The notes below the pieces were generated by a model. That model did not search any database. It was not told the origin of the DNA and saw only the letters and a program-made list of their open reading frames with translations. The position numbers and the translations under genes were made by a program. Shown one piece after another: positions 44,040 to 52,591 of a stretch of DNA of 64,000 nucleotides; positions within the stretch are counted from its first letter, which is position 1; every line of letters begins with the position of its first letter. The DNA is from a virus, in IMG/VR virus record IMGVR_UViG_3300022200_000019, positions 62,001 to 126,000 of that record. One strand, 5' to 3'.

Positions 44040-46082
44040 ATGAAGAAACTACTGAGTCCATGGTGGGCATTGATTACCTTATTTGTTCTCACGGCTGTAT
44101 TTTTACAACGTCCTAACTTTACTGAAAGTATCAAATTAAATTACTTTGACACACTTATTACTAGTAGAGAAGCAGTAGACAATAACATTTATATTGTTAA
44201 TATTGACGAAGCCGCACTAGAGAAATATGGTCAGTATCCTTTTCCACGTAACATTTACGGCGACATTATCAAAGACATTTACAATCGTGGCGCTGGATTA
44301 GTTATTTGGAATATTATGATGCCGGAAGCAGATCGCTTTGGCGGAGATGAACAGTTAGCAGGAGTTATGACTGAATTTCCTGTTATATTAGCAAGCCGCC
44401 CCTCTGTCAAAAATAAAAATGTTCCAATGCAACCGGCATCAAATACAATCAATGCACAGTATGTGGATCAGTTATTTCCTTATCCAGGTATTATTTCAAA
44501 TATTCCAGAACTTGAACAAGTAGCAGTAGGCTCTGGTATTGTTTCAACTGAACCTGAAATCGATGGCGTTAACAGAAGATTACCAGCACTTGCTGTGGTT
44601 GGTGATTTGGTGTATCCAGGTATTGCTCTTGAAACACTTCGTGTTATTGCAGGACAACCTAGTTTTGATGTTAAACTAGCACCTAATGGTATTGATAAAT
44701 TTAGAATACGTGGTCACGGACCTATTGCTACAGATGAAATGGGACGTATTTGGATTGATTGGGCACAGCGTAGCAAACAGGTTAGCGTAATCAATATGCC
44801 TGCAGACTTTGGCGGCGCAGTAGTTATCGTAGATGTGACTGCGGCAGGCATTGCTAACCCTGTTCCTACAGCGTTAGGAGCAAAATTTCCCGGTGAAGTT
44901 CACTCAGCAATGCTAGGAACAATGTTTAATAAAACAAATATTCAACGTCCATACTGGGCAGATACATTTGAAATTCCTGCGGCATTTTTAGCAGGACTAT
45001 TATTAATTTTAGTATCACGTTGGACCTGGCTAGGACTAGGATTAACTGTTGTGCTTGGCGGTGCTGTTGTCCCTGCGTCAATGTATATGTTTGACACAGA
45101 ACTATTTTTGTTAGACGCAACAGGTCCTCTTGCAATTATTGTCCTTGTGGCATTACACACATACGGTATTAAATTTGTACGTGAGTTCTTAGAAAAGCAA
45201 GCAATCAAGAAACAGTTTGCCGGTTACTGCTCACCGGAAGTTGTTCGTTTATTACAAGAAAACCCGGATCTTATTAAGAAGGGTGTTAAGAAAGACGTAA
45301 GTGTTATGTTCTCAGATTTGCGCGGCTTTACTCCAATTGGCGAACACTTTGGCGCAGACGTTAAAGGTTTAGGAGATTATATGAATGGCTATATGGATGC
45401 TATTACGCAGCCTATCCTAAATCACAACGGTATGGTTATTAAGTATGTAGGTGACGCAAGCATGCACATACAAGGTGCGCCTATTGAAGATGACAGACAC
45501 GCATACAACATTGTCGAAACAGGCTTACAAATGTTAGACGCTGTTGACGCTTATACACGAGAAGCAGAAGCACGTGGTTTGCCACCAGCAGCAATGGGTT
45601 TCGGCATTAACTCAGGCGAAGGCTTTATTGGTGAAATGGGCAGCACAGCAAGACACAGTTATGACATCTTAGGCGATATGGTTTCAACAGCGGCTCGATT
45701 AGAAGCACGTTGTAAAGCATATGGTGTGCTATGTATCATTGGCGCAGAAACATACAACAGAACAGCGGATGACTTCTTCTACTTATATCTGGACAATTTA
45801 CAACCAAAAGGCAAAACAGTAGCAGATTTCATTTATACAGCGTTACGCATCAAAGGAAATATCACGGACTATGGCACTGCACGTGAGTTACATAATAATA
45901 TGCATCAAGCATATAAAGAAAGAGATTTTGATAAAGCAATTGGTATGTGCATGGGCCTGAAAGGTGAATTTGACGGGCAAATGGACAAATATTATAAAAT
46001 GTGGATTGAACGTTGCGAATTAATGAAGACCATGAAATTAGATAAGAGCTGGAATGGCGAGTGGATTGCTAACGAAAAATAA
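44040..46082 (+). CDS. CHASE2-domain class III adenylate/guanylate cyclase
   Basis: A 680-residue protein from the ATG at 44040, 5 nt after a TAAATA box. One N-terminal membrane helix, a periplasmic CHASE2 sensor (about 30-300), three membrane helices (310-385) and a cytoplasmic class III cyclase follow. Both metal Asp are present (VSVMFSDLRGFT near 425, KYVGDASMH near 470). GINSGEGFIGEMGS and SYDILGDMVSTAARLEA follow. The usual transition-state Asn of GDxVNxAxR is Ser here. It makes cAMP or cGMP, if active. Confidence 0.9.
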   Translation: MKKLLSPWWALITLFVLTAVFLQRPNFTESIKLNYFDTLITSREAVDNNIYIVNIDEAALEKYGQYPFPRNIYGDIIKDIYNRGAGLVIWNIMMPEADRFGGDEQLAGVMTEFPVILASRPSVKNKNVPMQPASNTINAQYVDQLFPYPGIISNIPELEQVAVGSGIVSTEPEIDGVNRRLPALAVVGDLVYPGIALETLRVIAGQPSFDVKLAPNGIDKFRIRGHGPIATDEMGRIWIDWAQRSKQVSVINMPADFGGAVVIVDVTAAGIANPVPTALGAKFPGEVHSAMLGTMFNKTNIQRPYWADTFEIPAAFLAGLLLILVSRWTWLGLGLTVVLGGAVVPASMYMFDTELFLLDATGPLAIIVLVALHTYGIKFVREFLEKQAIKKQFAGYCSPEVVRLLQENPDLIKKGVKKDVSVMFSDLRGFTPIGEHFGADVKGLGDYMNGYMDAITQPILNHNGMVIKYVGDASMHIQGAPIEDDRHAYNIVETGLQMLDAVDAYTREAEARGLPPAAMGFGINSGEGFIGEMGSTARHSYDILGDMVSTAARLEARCKAYGVLCIIGAETYNRTADDFFYLYLDNLQPKGKTVADFIYTALRIKGNITDYGTARELHNNMHQAYKERDFDKAIGMCMGLKGEFDGQMDKYYKMWIERCELMKTMKLDKSWNGEWIANEK

Positions 46083-46382
46083 TTAAGGGTGGAAATTACC
46101 TTGGAAACAATGGCGTATTTCGTGCCCAAATATTTCGTGTGAAGTATGCTTATTTGTGTAAACAACACATGATTTGCCATCTATCGACACAGTAGCACAG
46201 CCTAACCACCCATCATATCTGTACGGTAATCCAACCTTTTCGCAATGCTCTGTAATATCGCCAGCAGTAATCCAGGTGATAGTTATTGACTGTGAATCTG
46301 GTTTTTGAACGAATTGAACATCCTGACCAGCGTAAGCCATTGAAGATAAACAAAATATAGTAGGTATAATTACCTTTCTCAT
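46083..46382 (-). CDS. exported small protein with zincin motif
   Basis: A 99-residue protein with a signal peptide (KVIIPTIFCLSSMAYA). The mature part contains four Cys and GHEIRHCFQGNFH, an HExxH zinc-metallopeptidase motif with another His 7 residues on. It is very short for a peptidase, so it might be a minimal envelope protease or only a metal-binding remnant. It ends back-to-back with the cyclase gene. Its ATG is 6 nt from a late box, and it closes the leftward membrane cassette. Confidence 0.6.
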   Translation of the reverse strand: MRKVIIPTIFCLSSMAYAGQDVQFVQKPDSQSITITWITAGDITEHCEKVGLPYRYDGWLGCATVSIDGKSCVVYTNKHTSHEIFGHEIRHCFQGNFHP

Positions 46383-46388
46383 CTAATT

Positions 46389-46396
46389 TATTTATT
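46389..46396 (-). promoter_or_regulatory. late promoter box, leaderless type
   Basis: AATAAATA on the minus strand, overlapping the stop region of the upstream gene and ending 6 nt before the ATG at 46382. Confidence 0.5.
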
Positions 46397-46775
46397 TCTT
46401 AGATGGAGGATTATTAACTGCTGCTTTTTCTGCTTGTCTGTGTAAGTTCTTTTCTTGTACTTTAGTTTGGTCGAACTGCTTACTAATTGAAGCATACTGA
46501 TCAACGATTGCTTGAGCATCTTCTTCTTTGATTTGGCCGTGTTTACCGTAGTATTCTAATACTATGCTTAACTTGGTGTTTAAGCGAATCATGTCATTAT
46601 CTAACATGCGGATACGGTCTACTAGAGCAATAAGTGTTTTCTTTGTATCGCCGATAACCGGATCAATTTCGTCGGTTACCCAACGCCATATAAAATACAC
46701 AAAATATCCAAGACCCATTGCGGCAATAACTGGAAAGCCGTATTCATTGATCGCTTGTACAATATCGTTAGGCAT
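46392..46775 (-). CDS. membrane protein with coiled coil, holin-like
   Basis: A 127-residue protein. Residues 12-32 (YGFPVIAAMGLGYFVYFIWRW) form one membrane helix. A coiled-coil helix follows (TKKTLIALVDRIRMLDNDMI), then a charged tail. It looks like a duplicated relative of the protein at 46993-47271 (GFPI-A-A---GYFV in both). One-helix proteins with a coil are seen among phage holin-like proteins, so a lysis role is possible. Its ATG overlaps the stop of the tiny gene upstream. Confidence 0.6.
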   Translation of the reverse strand: MPNDIVQAINEYGFPVIAAMGLGYFVYFIWRWVTDEIDPVIGDTKKTLIALVDRIRMLDNDMIRLNTKLSIVLEYYGKHGQIKEEDAQAIVDQYASISKQFDQTKVQEKNLHRQAEKAAVNNPPSKK

Positions 46776-46863
46776 ACAGTACTCCTACTAAAAAGCCAAC
46801 TATTAGGCCAGCAACAAATCCGGTTGCTAACAGTAATGTAAAATCACAACATTCTTTGTTCAT
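46768..46863 (-). CDS. 31-residue membrane protein
   Basis: A small gene: ATG at 46863, overlapping the stop of the preceding small gene (ATGA), and TAA at 46770-46768, inside the start region of the next gene. It encodes 31 residues, MNKECCDFTLL followed by a Gly-rich hydrophobic helix (ATGFVAGLIVGFLVGVLYA). The precise overlap on both sides supports it being real. A membrane role, possibly in lysis, is inferred. Confidence 0.55.
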   Translation of the reverse strand: MNKECCDFTLLLATGFVAGLIVGFLVGVLYA

Positions 46864-47000
46864 CTTCCTAGCATAGTCCCAATAAAAATACCAAGCATAA
46901 TACCTAGTGTAAACCCAATACCGCCGTATAACCTACGCATCGGTGCTTCTAGTTTATTTTGTGCTTCTAGATAAGCAAGTGTTGCTTGATGTTTAATCAC
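46860..47000 (-). CDS. 46-residue membrane protein
   Basis: A small gene starting with GTG at 47000 within the last codons of the upstream gene and ending TGA at 46862-46860, overlapping the next ATG. It encodes 46 residues: a polar start (KHQATLAYLEAQNKLEAP) and a C-terminal hydrophobic helix (GGIGFTLGIMLGIFIGTML). It is part of a four-gene overlapping membrane cassette on the minus strand. Confidence 0.55.
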   Translation of the reverse strand: MIKHQATLAYLEAQNKLEAPMRRLYGGIGFTLGIMLGIFIGTMLGR

Positions 47001-47271
47001 GCCGTGCGTCTTCCTTGCCTTCGTTAGCAGCGAGTCTATCTACATTTGGTCGTACACCAATTACATGACTCATAAGTGCGTCAATTTTAACTAAATCATT
47101 GTTCATTGTTTGAACACGGTTGTCCAATGCGTGAATAATGCCTTTAACACCGTTTACGTCACCGGTTACACCGGCTAAGATAAACTTAACTGTTAATAAT
47201 ACAAAATATCCTGCCGCCAATGCGCCGGCAATTGGAAAACCAACTTCACCAACTATTGCTAAAAAATCCAT
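46993..47271 (-). CDS. membrane protein with coiled coil, paralogue of 46392
   Basis: A 92-residue protein. Residues 5-32 (IVGEVGFPIAGALAAGYFVL) form a membrane helix, then a helical coil (IIHALDNRVQTMNNDLVKID) and a charged tail. It aligns by eye with the protein at 46392-46775. A GGGAG site and a minus-strand late promoter lie upstream, so it opens the late membrane cassette. Holin or anti-holin is possible. Confidence 0.6.
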   Translation of the reverse strand: MDFLAIVGEVGFPIAGALAAGYFVLLTVKFILAGVTGDVNGVKGIIHALDNRVQTMNNDLVKIDALMSHVIGVRPNVDRLAANEGKEDARRD

Positions 47272-47301
47272 ATAAACTCCCGTTATATGCTATGTTAACT
47301 T

Positions 47302-47309
47302 TATTTATA
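47302..47309 (-). promoter_or_regulatory. late promoter, exact TATAAATA
   Basis: TATAAATA on the minus strand, 30 nt before the ATG at 47271, with a GGGAG site between. It drives the leftward membrane cassette. Confidence 0.68.
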
Positions 47310-48615
47310 TGCAGATATCAAAAAGGTGCGGATAGGTTTTAATAATTTGATCAGCAAACGCAGGCTGCGTATTTTTTAAATGAGTTAAAATGCTTAAAAT
47401 ATCTTTTTTTGTATTAGGTAAAATTTTTCCAGTTTGCCGATATAAAAAATCTATTTGTTTAAACCGATTAACGTTTAATTCTCTACTATTTTGTTCTTCT
47501 AGTGCATTAGACATGTTTTGGTGTAATTCTTCAAGAATTTGCTGTTCAAACTTATCGCTGTAGAAATGACGGTGATTATGCTCGACTATTTGTTTTGCTT
47601 TGTTGAGTAAATTATTAAATTTATCAATTGGTAGGCTGCTTATTGTATGTATTAATTCTATGATTTTTTGATGCCTAACTTTAGAGTCTGCGATGTTATC
47701 ATAGCTCTCATCCCACAATGACTCAAATGTTTTAAATCCGTAATGTCTGAGATATTTCAAGCTACCAGGCCCCGCAAATAGTATGAAAGGCTGCTTCATA
47801 ACCATGGGTTTAAAAACTTTTTCAGTTAAATGAATTTTTTCGGTATCAAATAATGTTTCTAACACAATTTGTATCTGAAAGTTTTTGCAATCGTTTGGGT
47901 CAATTATAGCACTTGCGTCACTGCCGTGCTCATTTTTGGCTAGGTTCCAGGACAAAAAAATCTGTTGATTCGTTATTTGTTGTTGCATTGTTGGTTGTAT
48001 TTCGAAATAAACTTCGTTAGATACAGGCAACAAGTCATTTAATACATTGTAACGATACGCTCGTGTTCCGGTACAATCTCTGGAATACATTCCAAAACGT
48101 TGTGCATGATTGTTATTTTCCATGTCGTAATGTTTCCAATGTCTAAACCAATCTCTGCTGATTAAACCATGATAAAAATAATAGCAAGAAATAAAACCAT
48201 GGCGCTCAAGTAATTTAATCTCGTTGCTGTTTAATTCGCTATGACCGATGATTGAAGAATTAATGGTTGACAACATCATTATAAATTGTTTAAACTTTGA
48301 TAAATTTTCTGTATAAAGGTCATAGGCTTCTTGATCAAACCATTTTATTCTATTTTTTGAAATTGAGCTTTTGTCAATTTCAAATAATTCAAAATTTAAA
48401 GGTTCTTGGTCTAGCAAGTATATTCTACCATATAACCAATTGTGATTTAAATTATCGGTTTTATGCCTATGTATTTCTTCGTCACATAATGCAACCATAT
48501 TCCATAAATTTCGATTACCATGTTGGTTAAATGCATATACAAAGTTTTTGTTATTTTTATTTGGCCAACCATACTTGTGTGTTAAATAGTCATAAAAATT
48601 ATTAACGGAGAACAT
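47305..48615 (-). CDS. putative glycosyltransferase, TEK family member 3
   Basis: A 436-residue protein. ETLFDTEKIHLTEKVFKP then QPFILFAGPGSLKYLRHYGF and FESLWDESYDNI is the clearest copy of the family signature shared with 10305 and 17237. It resembles the donor half of GT10-like transferases. A C-terminal helical region follows (residues 330-430). Its ATG is 3 nt from the TTG of the divergent dehydrogenase gene, so the two must share or overlap control sites. Confidence 0.55.
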   Translation of the reverse strand: MFSVNNFYDYLTHKYGWPNKNNKNFVYAFNQHGNRNLWNMVALCDEEIHRHKTDNLNHNWLYGRIYLLDQEPLNFELFEIDKSSISKNRIKWFDQEAYDLYTENLSKFKQFIMMLSTINSSIIGHSELNSNEIKLLERHGFISCYYFYHGLISRDWFRHWKHYDMENNNHAQRFGMYSRDCTGTRAYRYNVLNDLLPVSNEVYFEIQPTMQQQITNQQIFLSWNLAKNEHGSDASAIIDPNDCKNFQIQIVLETLFDTEKIHLTEKVFKPMVMKQPFILFAGPGSLKYLRHYGFKTFESLWDESYDNIADSKVRHQKIIELIHTISSLPIDKFNNLLNKAKQIVEHNHRHFYSDKFEQQILEELHQNMSNALEEQNSRELNVNRFKQIDFLYRQTGKILPNTKKDILSILTHLKNTQPAFADQIIKTYPHLFDICI

Positions 48616-48618
48616 ATT

Positions 48619-49875
48619 TTGAAACCTACTATTGCGTTTATTGGATTAGGAAAATTGGGATTAGACTGTGCTGAAGTTTTTGCCACTAAGTACGAAACAT
48701 GTGGTTACGATATTTACCCACGAACTAGCAACAGTGTGAAAGTTTATGAGACTGTGGAAGAAACTGTGGGGGCAGCAGATTGGATTTTTATTGCGGTACC
48801 AACGCCACATTCAATGTGTTATGATGGTTCAGTACCAAGTGCGCACCTGGAGCCAAAAGACTTCGGGTATGATGATGTTAAAAATGTATTAACACAAATC
48901 AATGAATATGCGGATGCAAGCAAGAATATTGTATTAATTTCTACAGTACTTCCAGGCACAACACGTCGTGAGTTCGATCATCTACTAAATAATCATACAT
49001 TGATTTATAATCCATATTTGATTGCTATGGGTAGCGTAAAATGGGACATGGTAAATCCAGAAATGGTTATTATTGGCAGTAAAGACGGCAATGATCCACG
49101 TGTAGCTGAACTCATTGAAATTTATAAGCCTCTTATGGAGAACAATCCCCGTTACGAAACGGGCACATGGGAGGAAGCAGAAGGTATTAAGATTTTCTAT
49201 AATACTTATATTAGTGCTAAAATTGGTATTGCTAACATGATTCAAGACTTTGCTATGAAGATTGGCAATATGAATGTTGATGTAGTAACAGAAGCACTAG
49301 CAAACGCACGTATTCGTTTACAATCACCAAAATACATGACTGCTGGCATGGGCGATGCAGGTGCTTGCCACCCACGTGATAATATTGCACTACGCTGGTT
49401 AGCACAAGAGTATGATTTAGGTTATGACATGTTCTCAACTATCATGGGCGCACGTGAAATTCAAGCAAAGAATATGGCTAACTTCTTAGTAGCACAAGCA
49501 GAAAGTGAAGGTATTAATACAGTTGCTATTCACGGTAAAGCATATAAGCCTAATGTAGAGTATACCATTGGTTCATATTCAACGCTAGTAGGTCATTATG
49601 TAGCAGAAGCAGGTTTACCTGTTGTTTATTTAGACCCACTGGCAGATAACAAAACTGATGTTGTTGATACATTAGATGAACCTGTGGTATTATTGCTAGC
49701 ACACAATCGTCAAATTACATATGGCTATGTGACAGAATTCTCAAATGATGATTTGACTGATGGCTTCTATACAAATATCCCAGCAGGTTCAGTAATTGTT
49801 GATCCGTGGAGAGACATAGATGTTAATAACGAGGATTATAAAGTAGTACATTATGGCAATACCAGAAATCAGTAA
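48619..49875 (+). CDS. UDP/GDP-sugar dehydrogenase
   Basis: A 418-residue enzyme starting with TTG at 48619 after an ACGGAG site. IAFIGLGKLGLDCAEVF is the NAD-binding Rossmann motif. FIAVPTPH, STVLPGTTR and the DAGACHPRDNIALRWLA segment (catalytic Cys) follow. It would oxidise a nucleotide sugar to the uronic acid form for capsule-type glycans. The family usually has 390-450 residues. It is followed by an overlapping oxygenase gene. Confidence 0.85.
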   Translation: MKPTIAFIGLGKLGLDCAEVFATKYETCGYDIYPRTSNSVKVYETVEETVGAADWIFIAVPTPHSMCYDGSVPSAHLEPKDFGYDDVKNVLTQINEYADASKNIVLISTVLPGTTRREFDHLLNNHTLIYNPYLIAMGSVKWDMVNPEMVIIGSKDGNDPRVAELIEIYKPLMENNPRYETGTWEEAEGIKIFYNTYISAKIGIANMIQDFAMKIGNMNVDVVTEALANARIRLQSPKYMTAGMGDAGACHPRDNIALRWLAQEYDLGYDMFSTIMGAREIQAKNMANFLVAQAESEGINTVAIHGKAYKPNVEYTIGSYSTLVGHYVAEAGLPVVYLDPLADNKTDVVDTLDEPVVLLLAHNRQITYGYVTEFSNDDLTDGFYTNIPAGSVIVDPWRDIDVNNEDYKVVHYGNTRNQ

Positions 49876-50389
49876 AGGATTTATGTGGGTTGCGGGCCAT
49901 GTTGACCCCTGGTGGGATAAAATGCATCGCGGATTAAACTATCATCGCGAACCATTTAATAATCCTGCAGATACAGAAATGTGGCGCAAAATGGGATTTA
50001 CACATGAGCATTTCACTGGCGAAATGTACGACATGAAAAATCCAGAACCACCTTGGATGAATATGAAAAAATTCCAAGAAGTGTTTAATTTCGAGCATTT
50101 GTCTTGGAGTTTCTATAAAATGACACCCGGTGTAATTTTACCAGAGCATGTAGATACATTTAGTAGGTTTAAGAAGATTCACAATACAAAAGGTAAAACT
50201 GTTGTTCGTGCGTTAGTAATGATGGAAGACTGGCAACAAGGACATTACCTAGACATGGATGGCAAAGCAATCACAGATTGGAAAGCAGGCGATTATGCTA
50301 TCTGGACAGAACGTTGTCCCCATACTGCTGCTAATATTGGCAGTACTGATCGTTATACACTACAGCTAACTGGATTAGTTACACTATGA
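49853..50389 (+). CDS. 2OG-Fe(II) oxygenase-like protein
   Basis: A 178-residue protein. PEHVDT (HxD) near residue 102 and CPHTAANIG (distal His) near residue 158, then RYTLQL with a likely 2-oxoglutarate-binding Arg, form the double-stranded beta-helix active site. It resembles aspartyl/asparaginyl hydroxylase-type enzymes. The target might be a glycan precursor or a tail protein. It overlaps the dehydrogenase by 23 nt and the amidinotransferase by 4 nt. Confidence 0.7.
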   Translation: MAIPEISKGFMWVAGHVDPWWDKMHRGLNYHREPFNNPADTEMWRKMGFTHEHFTGEMYDMKNPEPPWMNMKKFQEVFNFEHLSWSFYKMTPGVILPEHVDTFSRFKKIHNTKGKTVVRALVMMEDWQQGHYLDMDGKAITDWKAGDYAIWTERCPHTAANIGSTDRYTLQLTGLVTL

Positions 50390-51309
50390 AAATTCACTCC
50401 TATAACGAATGGGATCCTTTGAAATCTATTGTTGTCGGGACCGCTAATAATGCTAACTGGCCAGGATACGATCCTGTATTTTCAAAAGAAATGGCAGACG
50501 CACCCTGGAAGGAAACACCAGCACCAAATGGACCTGTAGAACAATGGATCATAGATGAAGCAAATGAAGACCTGCAAGGGTTATGCGATATTCTAGAACA
50601 GGCCGGGGTAACGGTGTTGCGTCCAAGAGATATGGACTTTCCTAACTTAGGTGGCATGTATAATTATTGCCCGCGAGACCGCTGGCTAATTGCAGGCGAC
50701 ACAGTTGTAGACCCTGTTATGATGTATCCGGCACGTGACATGGAACGAGAAGCATACGAGGATATATTACCTAACTGTATGCCTTGTCGTTTACGCATGC
50801 CGCGGGGTAGAGGTATGGTGCTAGATGCTGCTAATATTACACGGCTAGGCGATACTTGGCTTATGTTAGAATCTGCTTCAGGCAACAGAGATGCATATGC
50901 ATGGCTGCAAATTCAATTTCCTGAAATTAACATTGAACTTGTAAATTTTTACGCAGGCGTGCATATTGATAGCACAATTTCACCCGTTCGGGAAGGACTT
51001 GTTATTGTTAATGGCCATCGTGTTAAACCAGAACAATTACCACAAACATTAAAAGATTGGGATATCATCTGGGTCAACGATGTTGTTCCTCAATCATTCC
51101 ATAATTACCCCTATGCAAGCAAATGGATTGCGATAAATACACTAAGTATCAACCCTAACACAATCATTGTAGATGCTGCTCAAACAGAGTTACACCGTGA
51201 ACTTGAAAAGCGTGGGGTTACAGTTGTTCCGCATACACTGAGACATTCACGAACACTTGGTGGCGGATTTCACTGCGTTACACTAGACTTATGGAGAGAA
51301 CATGCTTAA
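50386..51309 (+). CDS. amidinotransferase (glycine/inosamine type)
   Basis: A 307-residue enzyme. NEWDPLKSIVVG at the start, then PRDRWLIAGDTVV, the His-containing GVHIDSTISPVREGLVIV and GGGFHCVTLDLWRE with the catalytic Cys, match the GATM fold. Such enzymes move an amidino group from arginine to an amine, here perhaps an amino sugar or polyamine. A tail-fibre gene overlaps its end by 8 nt. Confidence 0.85.
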   Translation: MKIHSYNEWDPLKSIVVGTANNANWPGYDPVFSKEMADAPWKETPAPNGPVEQWIIDEANEDLQGLCDILEQAGVTVLRPRDMDFPNLGGMYNYCPRDRWLIAGDTVVDPVMMYPARDMEREAYEDILPNCMPCRLRMPRGRGMVLDAANITRLGDTWLMLESASGNRDAYAWLQIQFPEINIELVNFYAGVHIDSTISPVREGLVIVNGHRVKPEQLPQTLKDWDIIWVNDVVPQSFHNYPYASKWIAINTLSINPNTIIVDAAQTELHRELEKRGVTVVPHTLRHSRTLGGGFHCVTLDLWREHA

Positions 51310-52591
51310 TACTGCTGATCTAGAACAATTAGTTCGCGACCAAGTTGCTAAATCAGTTAATGACGAAATCATCGGGCTATTAGATAGTGCAGATTGGCTA
51401 AACACCGTCGAAGCATCGATTATTGACTATGCACAACGGCGTGTAGTTGCTAAATTTAGCAATGCTGAATCAATGGCTCAAATTTTAAGCACAGTCGAAA
51501 CGTCAGTGAAAAACTTGTTTGAAAAAGGTAGCATTAAAAGTATTAAAGACTTAGTTAGTGAAGAAGCAATTCAAACAGTTATTAACAGCGAGCTTAACAA
51601 TAGTATTGGAACATATGTAGAAAAGTTATTTGCTGACAGTGAATGGGTTTCGAATGTTCGCAATAATGCAGTTGCACATTTTCTACGCAGTTTAGAAAAA
51701 GACTTAAAAGCAGTTAATATTAATCAGCTAGTTAATGAAAATGTCGAAAAACTATTTAAAGAATACGCAAAAACAATTCAATTTAACGGCATTGACGATA
51801 AGTCAACTGCAACGGAATTAACCGTGATGCCTGGCATGGTTGTGGCTGAAAATGATTTTGCAGCAAACACAATTCAGGCAGTTAAAAGTGTAACATCAGA
51901 AGACATTTTTGTGCATGGTTCGTTAATTGTGAAAGGGTCAGTTAACACTGATGGGTCTGCATGGGGAAGTTTAAAAGCATCAATTGAAAATAAAGTAATT
52001 GAAATATTTGACAGGGATTTTAAAAAAGCACTAGTCGATAGTGTTTTAGATATTGCTAGCAAACAGGGTATTGAATTTAATGAGGTTAAAATCAATGGAA
52101 TGCCAGTTCTGTCAGGATCTACTCTGAGTCCGGCTGTAACTGCGTCCGGCTTGCAAACTGTGGGCAATTTAAAAGAATTAACTGTGCTCGGGGAGGCTGA
52201 TTTTAATAACACCGTGTTTGTCGCAAACAAACGACTAGGCATCAATACTCGAGAGCCCAATAGTGTACTAAGTATCTGGGACGAAGAATGTGAAGTGTCT
52301 ATTGGTAAACATTCTGAGCAGACATCATTTATTGGATCAACCAGAAAACAAAATTTAAAAATTGGCGTCAACAATAAAGGTGCAATTACTATTGATACCA
52401 CCGGACTAGTAACCATCGAGCAATTGCGAGTAGGCAAACAACGTATTAGTCATGGTTCTGAGATTCCGGGGTATTCTGGCAGCAAAGGGGATATTGTTTT
52501 TAACATCAATGTTAGTCCCAAAAGTCCAGTATTTGCTTGGATGTGTGTGGGCGGATTTAATTGGATAGCCCTTGGAGCAAGTGTTTCTTAA
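51302..52591 (+). CDS. tail fibre protein
   Basis: A 429-residue protein. The first 170 residues are helical (DQVAKSVNDEIIGLLDSADW and similar repeats), likely a trimeric shaft. The C-terminal half has FVHGSLIVKGSVNTDGSAWG, then NKRLGINTREPNSVLSIWD and GAITIDTTGLVTIEQLRVG, the short beta repeats typical of T4-like fibres. The end is WMCVGGFNWIALG. It overlaps both flanking genes, which ties it to the enzyme group upstream. Confidence 0.75.
   Translation: MLNTADLEQLVRDQVAKSVNDEIIGLLDSADWLNTVEASIIDYAQRRVVAKFSNAESMAQILSTVETSVKNLFEKGSIKSIKDLVSEEAIQTVINSELNNSIGTYVEKLFADSEWVSNVRNNAVAHFLRSLEKDLKAVNINQLVNENVEKLFKEYAKTIQFNGIDDKSTATELTVMPGMVVAENDFAANTIQAVKSVTSEDIFVHGSLIVKGSVNTDGSAWGSLKASIENKVIEIFDRDFKKALVDSVLDIASKQGIEFNEVKINGMPVLSGSTLSPAVTASGLQTVGNLKELTVLGEADFNNTVFVANKRLGINTREPNSVLSIWDEECEVSIGKHSEQTSFIGSTRKQNLKIGVNNKGAITIDTTGLVTIEQLRVGKQRISHGSEIPGYSGSKGDIVFNINVSPKSPVFAWMCVGGFNWIALGASVS

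Noticed and set aside
51874-52437. 187-codon minus-strand frame
   Set aside because: It is antisense to the tail-fibre gene and has no start signal.
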